Source: Chloroflexota bacterium (GTDB lineage Bacteria > Chloroflexota > Limnocylindria > Limnocylindrales > CSP1-4). Taken from it: 6,247 nt of DNA. Below the pieces are notes generated by a model, which was not told where the DNA came from, did not search any database, and saw only the letters and a list, made by a program, of their open reading frames with translations. Positions 3,994-6,247 of the stretch are shown here, one piece after another. The stretch is taken from NCBI GenBank assembly GCA_025935655.1, contig JAICUV010000203.1, positions 1 through 6,247 of the forward strand. Reading direction: 5' to 3'. A program made the position numbers and the translations under genes. Within the stretch, counting starts at the first letter, position 1; every line of letters begins with the position of its first letter.

Positions 3994-6080
3994 CCGAGCC
4001 GGCGATCGCGCAGGCAGACGGCCGCGCCGCCGAGGACGAGGCGCTCCTGCGTCGCTTCGAGCCGGTGCTCAAGTTCACGCACGGCGAGCTGTTCTTCCCG
4101 ACGCCGGCCGAGCGCTACCTCGAGGCGTGCGATCTCCTCACGGGGACGTCGCTCCACGACTGGCAGGTCCTGGTGCCGGCGGGCGAGCTCGACGAGGCAC
4201 GGCTCGTGGAGCTCGGCGACGCGCCGCCGGGCGAGGTCCGGTTCCTGCGCTTCGTCCAGGAGCCGCTGAACCCCATCGAGCTCGCGCGGTTCAACGGGCG
4301 ACCCGGCCGGCCGACGTTCGAGGCACCGGGACGGCTGGCTCGGGTGGGCCTGCTCGCCCGGATGCTCGACGCGGCGCTCGTCGCCTCGCTCCTCGTCCGG
4401 GGCAAGGTCCCGGGCGGGACCGCTGCCGCGGCTTCGATCAAGTACGAGGCGATCCGGGCCGCCGACCCGCGCGTGTCGTATCACGGCCGCGTCGTCCGGC
4501 GGGCCGGCTGGATCGTGCTCCAGTACCTGTTCTTCTACCCGATGAACGACTGGCGCTCCACGTTCGACGGCGCCAACGACCACGAGGCGGACTGGGAGCA
4601 GGCGTTCGTCATCCTGGAGGAGCTTCCCGGCGGCGACGTGCAGCCCACGTGGTTCGCGGCGGCGGCCCACGACGAGCACGGCGCGGACCTCCGCCGGCGA
4701 TGGGACGACCCGCGGCTCGAGAGGCAGGGCGAGCACGTCGTGGTCTACCCGGGAGCGGGCTCGCACGCCACGTACATGGAGCGCGGCGAGTACATCATGC
4801 GGCTCCCGCTCCCCGGCGAGCAGGTGCTCCACGGTGTGCTGGACTTCGTGCGCCGGACGTGGCGCGACTCCCTCAACCAGCCCGATCCGGGCGACCTCGC
4901 CGAGACGCTCAAGCGGCTGGTGTCGGTGCCGTTCGTGGACTACGCGCGTGGCGACGGCGTGACCGTGGGTCCCGGCCAGGAGGTCGAGTGGAGCCCCATC
5001 GTCATCTCGGACGCGAACCCGTGGGTCGACGGGTACCGCGGCCTGTGGGGCCTCGACACGGGCGATCGTCTCGCCGGCGAGCGCGCGCCGGCCGGGCCCA
5101 AGTACACGCGCGAGGGGACCGTCCGCCAGGCCTGGAACGACCCGATCGGCTTCGTCGGGCTGTCCGGCAGCCCGACGCCGGCGGATTCGCGTGACGCGAT
5201 GGTCGAGCGGATCGCCGAGCTCGAGGCGGAGCGCGCGAAGGTGGACGCCGAGGCGGAGGCGGTCGCGCGCGACCTGCCGAAGCTGGGCATCGAGGTCCGG
5301 GCGCTCCAGCAGGAGACCGGTGCGGCGGCCTACCGCCAGCGGCGGATCGCCGAGCTGCGCGCGGGCGAGGCGAAGCTCGCCGGCCTCCGCGCATCGTCGG
5401 CGGAGCTCAAGGCGTCGATCTCCGCCGGCAACGACTTCCTGCGGCGGTACGACACGGGCTGGCGCGGCGATCCGCGGGGACACCTGTCGCATGCCGCGAC
5501 GCCCGAGCCGCCGGACCTCACCAAGCGACGCGTGTTCGCCGAGACGTGGGCGGCGCTCTCCGTGGGCGTCCTCGTCATCGCGCTGGCGGTCATCCTGTGG
5601 TTCCGCCTGCTCCCGATCGGCGCGACGCTGCTGCTGCTCGTCATCGGCTACCTCGCCATCGAGTCGTTCGCCCAGCGCCGCGTCGAGACGCTCCTGCTGC
5701 GGATCACCGTCATCCTCGCCGCGATCTCCGCCATCCTCCTCGGCTACCACTTCCTGCGCGAGCTGGTGCTCCTCGGCCTCGGCGCGCTCGGCCTGTTCAT
5801 CCTGCTCGACAACGCGGGCGAGCTGGGCCGGTCCAGGACGCGCAAGGGCGAGCCGCAGGCCTCCGAGGACGGGACCCCCGTCGATGGGGCGCTGCCCCCG
5901 GTCGAGGGGGCGGTGCCGGTGGATGACGGCGCGCGGGCGGCGGCCACCGATCAGCCCGGCGAGGACCTCGACGAGGACCTCCTCGCGGTCGCGCCGCCGA
6001 CGCCACCCGAGTGGGAGCCGCCCGCCCTGCGGCGCCCGGCCGAGGAGCCGCGACCGGACGACACGCAGGAGTGGCACTAG
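3990..6080 (+). CDS. Large protein: VPS62-like domain, coiled coil, C-terminal membrane helices and acidic tail
   Basis: The protein has 696 residues. The N-terminal half resembles the VPS62 (DUF946) family: an opening FEPVLKF with LFFP at 23-37, SYHGRV at 163-168, WIVLQYLFFYPMNDW at 174-188, NDHEADWEQAFVIL at 196-209, AHDEHG at 226-231, VVYPGAGSHATYMERGEY at 251-268, then NPWVDGYRGLWG at 343-354. His, Asp and Glu of HEADWE with His259 suggest a metal or catalytic site, which is inference. Residues 401-485 are charged and heptad-like, a probable coiled coil. Hydrophobic helices follow at about 518-538, 541-560, 566-588 and 589-608, then an 85-residue acidic, Pro-rich tail. There is no signal peptide; with four helices, the N-terminal domain and tail would both be cytoplasmic. 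The start ATG at 3990 overlaps the previous TGA and has GGAGG six bases upstream. The frame is open further upstream but unlike protein. Coding call firm; domain call by motif only. Confidence 0.9.
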   Translation: MTEPAIAQADGRAAEDEALLRRFEPVLKFTHGELFFPTPAERYLEACDLLTGTSLHDWQVLVPAGELDEARLVELGDAPPGEVRFLRFVQEPLNPIELARFNGRPGRPTFEAPGRLARVGLLARMLDAALVASLLVRGKVPGGTAAAASIKYEAIRAADPRVSYHGRVVRRAGWIVLQYLFFYPMNDWRSTFDGANDHEADWEQAFVILEELPGGDVQPTWFAAAAHDEHGADLRRRWDDPRLERQGEHVVVYPGAGSHATYMERGEYIMRLPLPGEQVLHGVLDFVRRTWRDSLNQPDPGDLAETLKRLVSVPFVDYARGDGVTVGPGQEVEWSPIVISDANPWVDGYRGLWGLDTGDRLAGERAPAGPKYTREGTVRQAWNDPIGFVGLSGSPTPADSRDAMVERIAELEAERAKVDAEAEAVARDLPKLGIEVRALQQETGAAAYRQRRIAELRAGEAKLAGLRASSAELKASISAGNDFLRRYDTGWRGDPRGHLSHAATPEPPDLTKRRVFAETWAALSVGVLVIALAVILWFRLLPIGATLLLLVIGYLAIESFAQRRVETLLLRITVILAAISAILLGYHFLRELVLLGLGALGLFILLDNAGELGRSRTRKGEPQASEDGTPVDGALPPVEGAVPVDDGARAAATDQPGEDLDEDLLAVAPPTPPEWEPPALRRPAEEPRPDDTQEWH

Positions 6081-6128
6081 GCACGGCGGCTCTCGCATTG
6101 CAGATGTGTGGCGATCGGGAGCTGTGGC

Positions 6129-6157
6129 TGGAACCCGCCCCCGTCCGCGGGTACAGT
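6129..6157 (+). promoter_or_regulatory. Possible promoter for the gene running off the right edge
   Basis: TACAGT (6152-6157) resembles a -10 (four of six). TGGAAC (6129-6134), 17 bp upstream, matches a -35 at three of six. It lies about 50-70 bp after the stop of the large protein gene and 22 bp before a strong ribosome site. This is plausible by position but weak by sequence. Confidence 0.3.
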
Positions 6158-6178
6158 GCGCGTCTGTCGAGCCCAACC

Positions 6179-6185
6179 GGAGGAA
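6179..6185 (+). promoter_or_regulatory. Strong Shine-Dalgarno sequence near the right edge
   Basis: GGAGGAA is the best purine-rich match in this intergenic region. No ATG, GTG or TTG lies at the usual 5-10 base spacing. CTG at 6192 is six bases downstream; GTG codons at 6216 and 6220 are much further away. Confidence 0.45.
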
Positions 6186-6191
6186 GCCACG

Positions 6192-6247
6192 CTGCATCAG
6201 GACACGCGCGTCCCAGTGCGTGAGCCGCACGAACCAACAGCGGATTC
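6192..6247 (+). CDS. Possible 5' end of a truncated gene, start uncertain
   Basis: I do not recognise a product. The window ends about 55 bases after a strong GGAGGAA. The frame from CTG at 6192 is open to the edge, reading LHQDTRVPVREPHEPTAD, with an in-frame GTG at 6216 as alternative start. It is also open back to a GTG at 6156, which has no ribosome site and overlaps the possible -10. A second frame, from GTG at 6220 (reading VSRTNQQRI), is also open to the edge. The order promoter-like element, ribosome site, open frame suggests that a gene begins here, but too little is visible to choose the frame. Confidence 0.3.
   Translation, partial: MHQDTRVPVREPHEPTAD

Noticed and set aside
3990..6080. 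A secreted NLP-type toxin reading of the HEADWE motif.
   Set aside because: The match to GHRHDWE is short, there is no signal peptide, and the C-terminal membrane helices and operon with a lipid kinase fit a cytoplasm-facing membrane protein better.
6133..6152. Hairpin ACCCGC/GCGGGT with an 8-base loop as a terminator of the large protein gene.
   Set aside because: The stem is only 6 bp and no T-run follows. It overlaps the possible promoter, so it is more likely chance.
3903..6230. A 775-codon open frame on the minus strand opposite the large protein gene.
   Set aside because: Its translation is Arg/Asp/Glu/Val/His-rich with no domains or membrane helices, the usual shadow of a GC-rich gene. 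The + strand frame has clear motifs, a Shine-Dalgarno and an ATGA overlap.

Overview
The window is very GC-rich (about 70% by eye). Third codon positions are almost all G or C, and many starts are GTG. No tRNA, rRNA, mobile element or CRISPR array is visible. The composition and gene types fit a high-GC bacterium such as an actinomycete or a high-GC Chloroflexota lineage, but nothing fixes the phylum.

Layout. (1) Positions 1-813, + strand: a protein with one membrane segment near each end and a long helical middle; its true start may lie before the window. (2) A bidirectional hairpin terminator at 831-860 separates it from the convergent minus-strand gene at 874-1239, a small membrane protein with a PLDc_N-type (cardiolipin synthase N-terminal-like) hairpin and a C-terminal SHOCT motif. 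(3) Minus-strand pair 2400 to 1331: a DUF4260 membrane protein followed by a TetR regulator with a WHG-type C-terminal domain, overlapping as GTGA. (4) The 85-bp divergent region 2401-2485 is the most AT-rich patch seen. It holds two near-palindromic 15-bp sites whose centres are 22 bp apart. One contains a consensus -35 (TTGACA) and the other the likely -10 of the minus-strand promoter, the layout expected of an autorepressed TetR operon. (5) A + strand operon, 2486-6080: a diacylglycerol/lipid kinase, a four-helix membrane protein, and a 696-residue protein with a VPS62-like N-terminal domain (HEADWE and GSHATY motifs), a coiled coil, about four membrane helices and an acidic proline-rich tail. 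The last two genes overlap as ATGA. (6) Positions 6081-6247: a short intergenic region with a possible promoter and a strong Shine-Dalgarno sequence, probably leading into a gene cut off by the window edge.

The theme is membranes. Every gene except the TetR regulator and the soluble kinase encodes a membrane protein, and the kinase acts on membrane lipid. The two points most worth follow-up are the paired operator/promoter at 2430-2466 and the unusual fusion protein at 3990-6080 in an operon with a lipid kinase.
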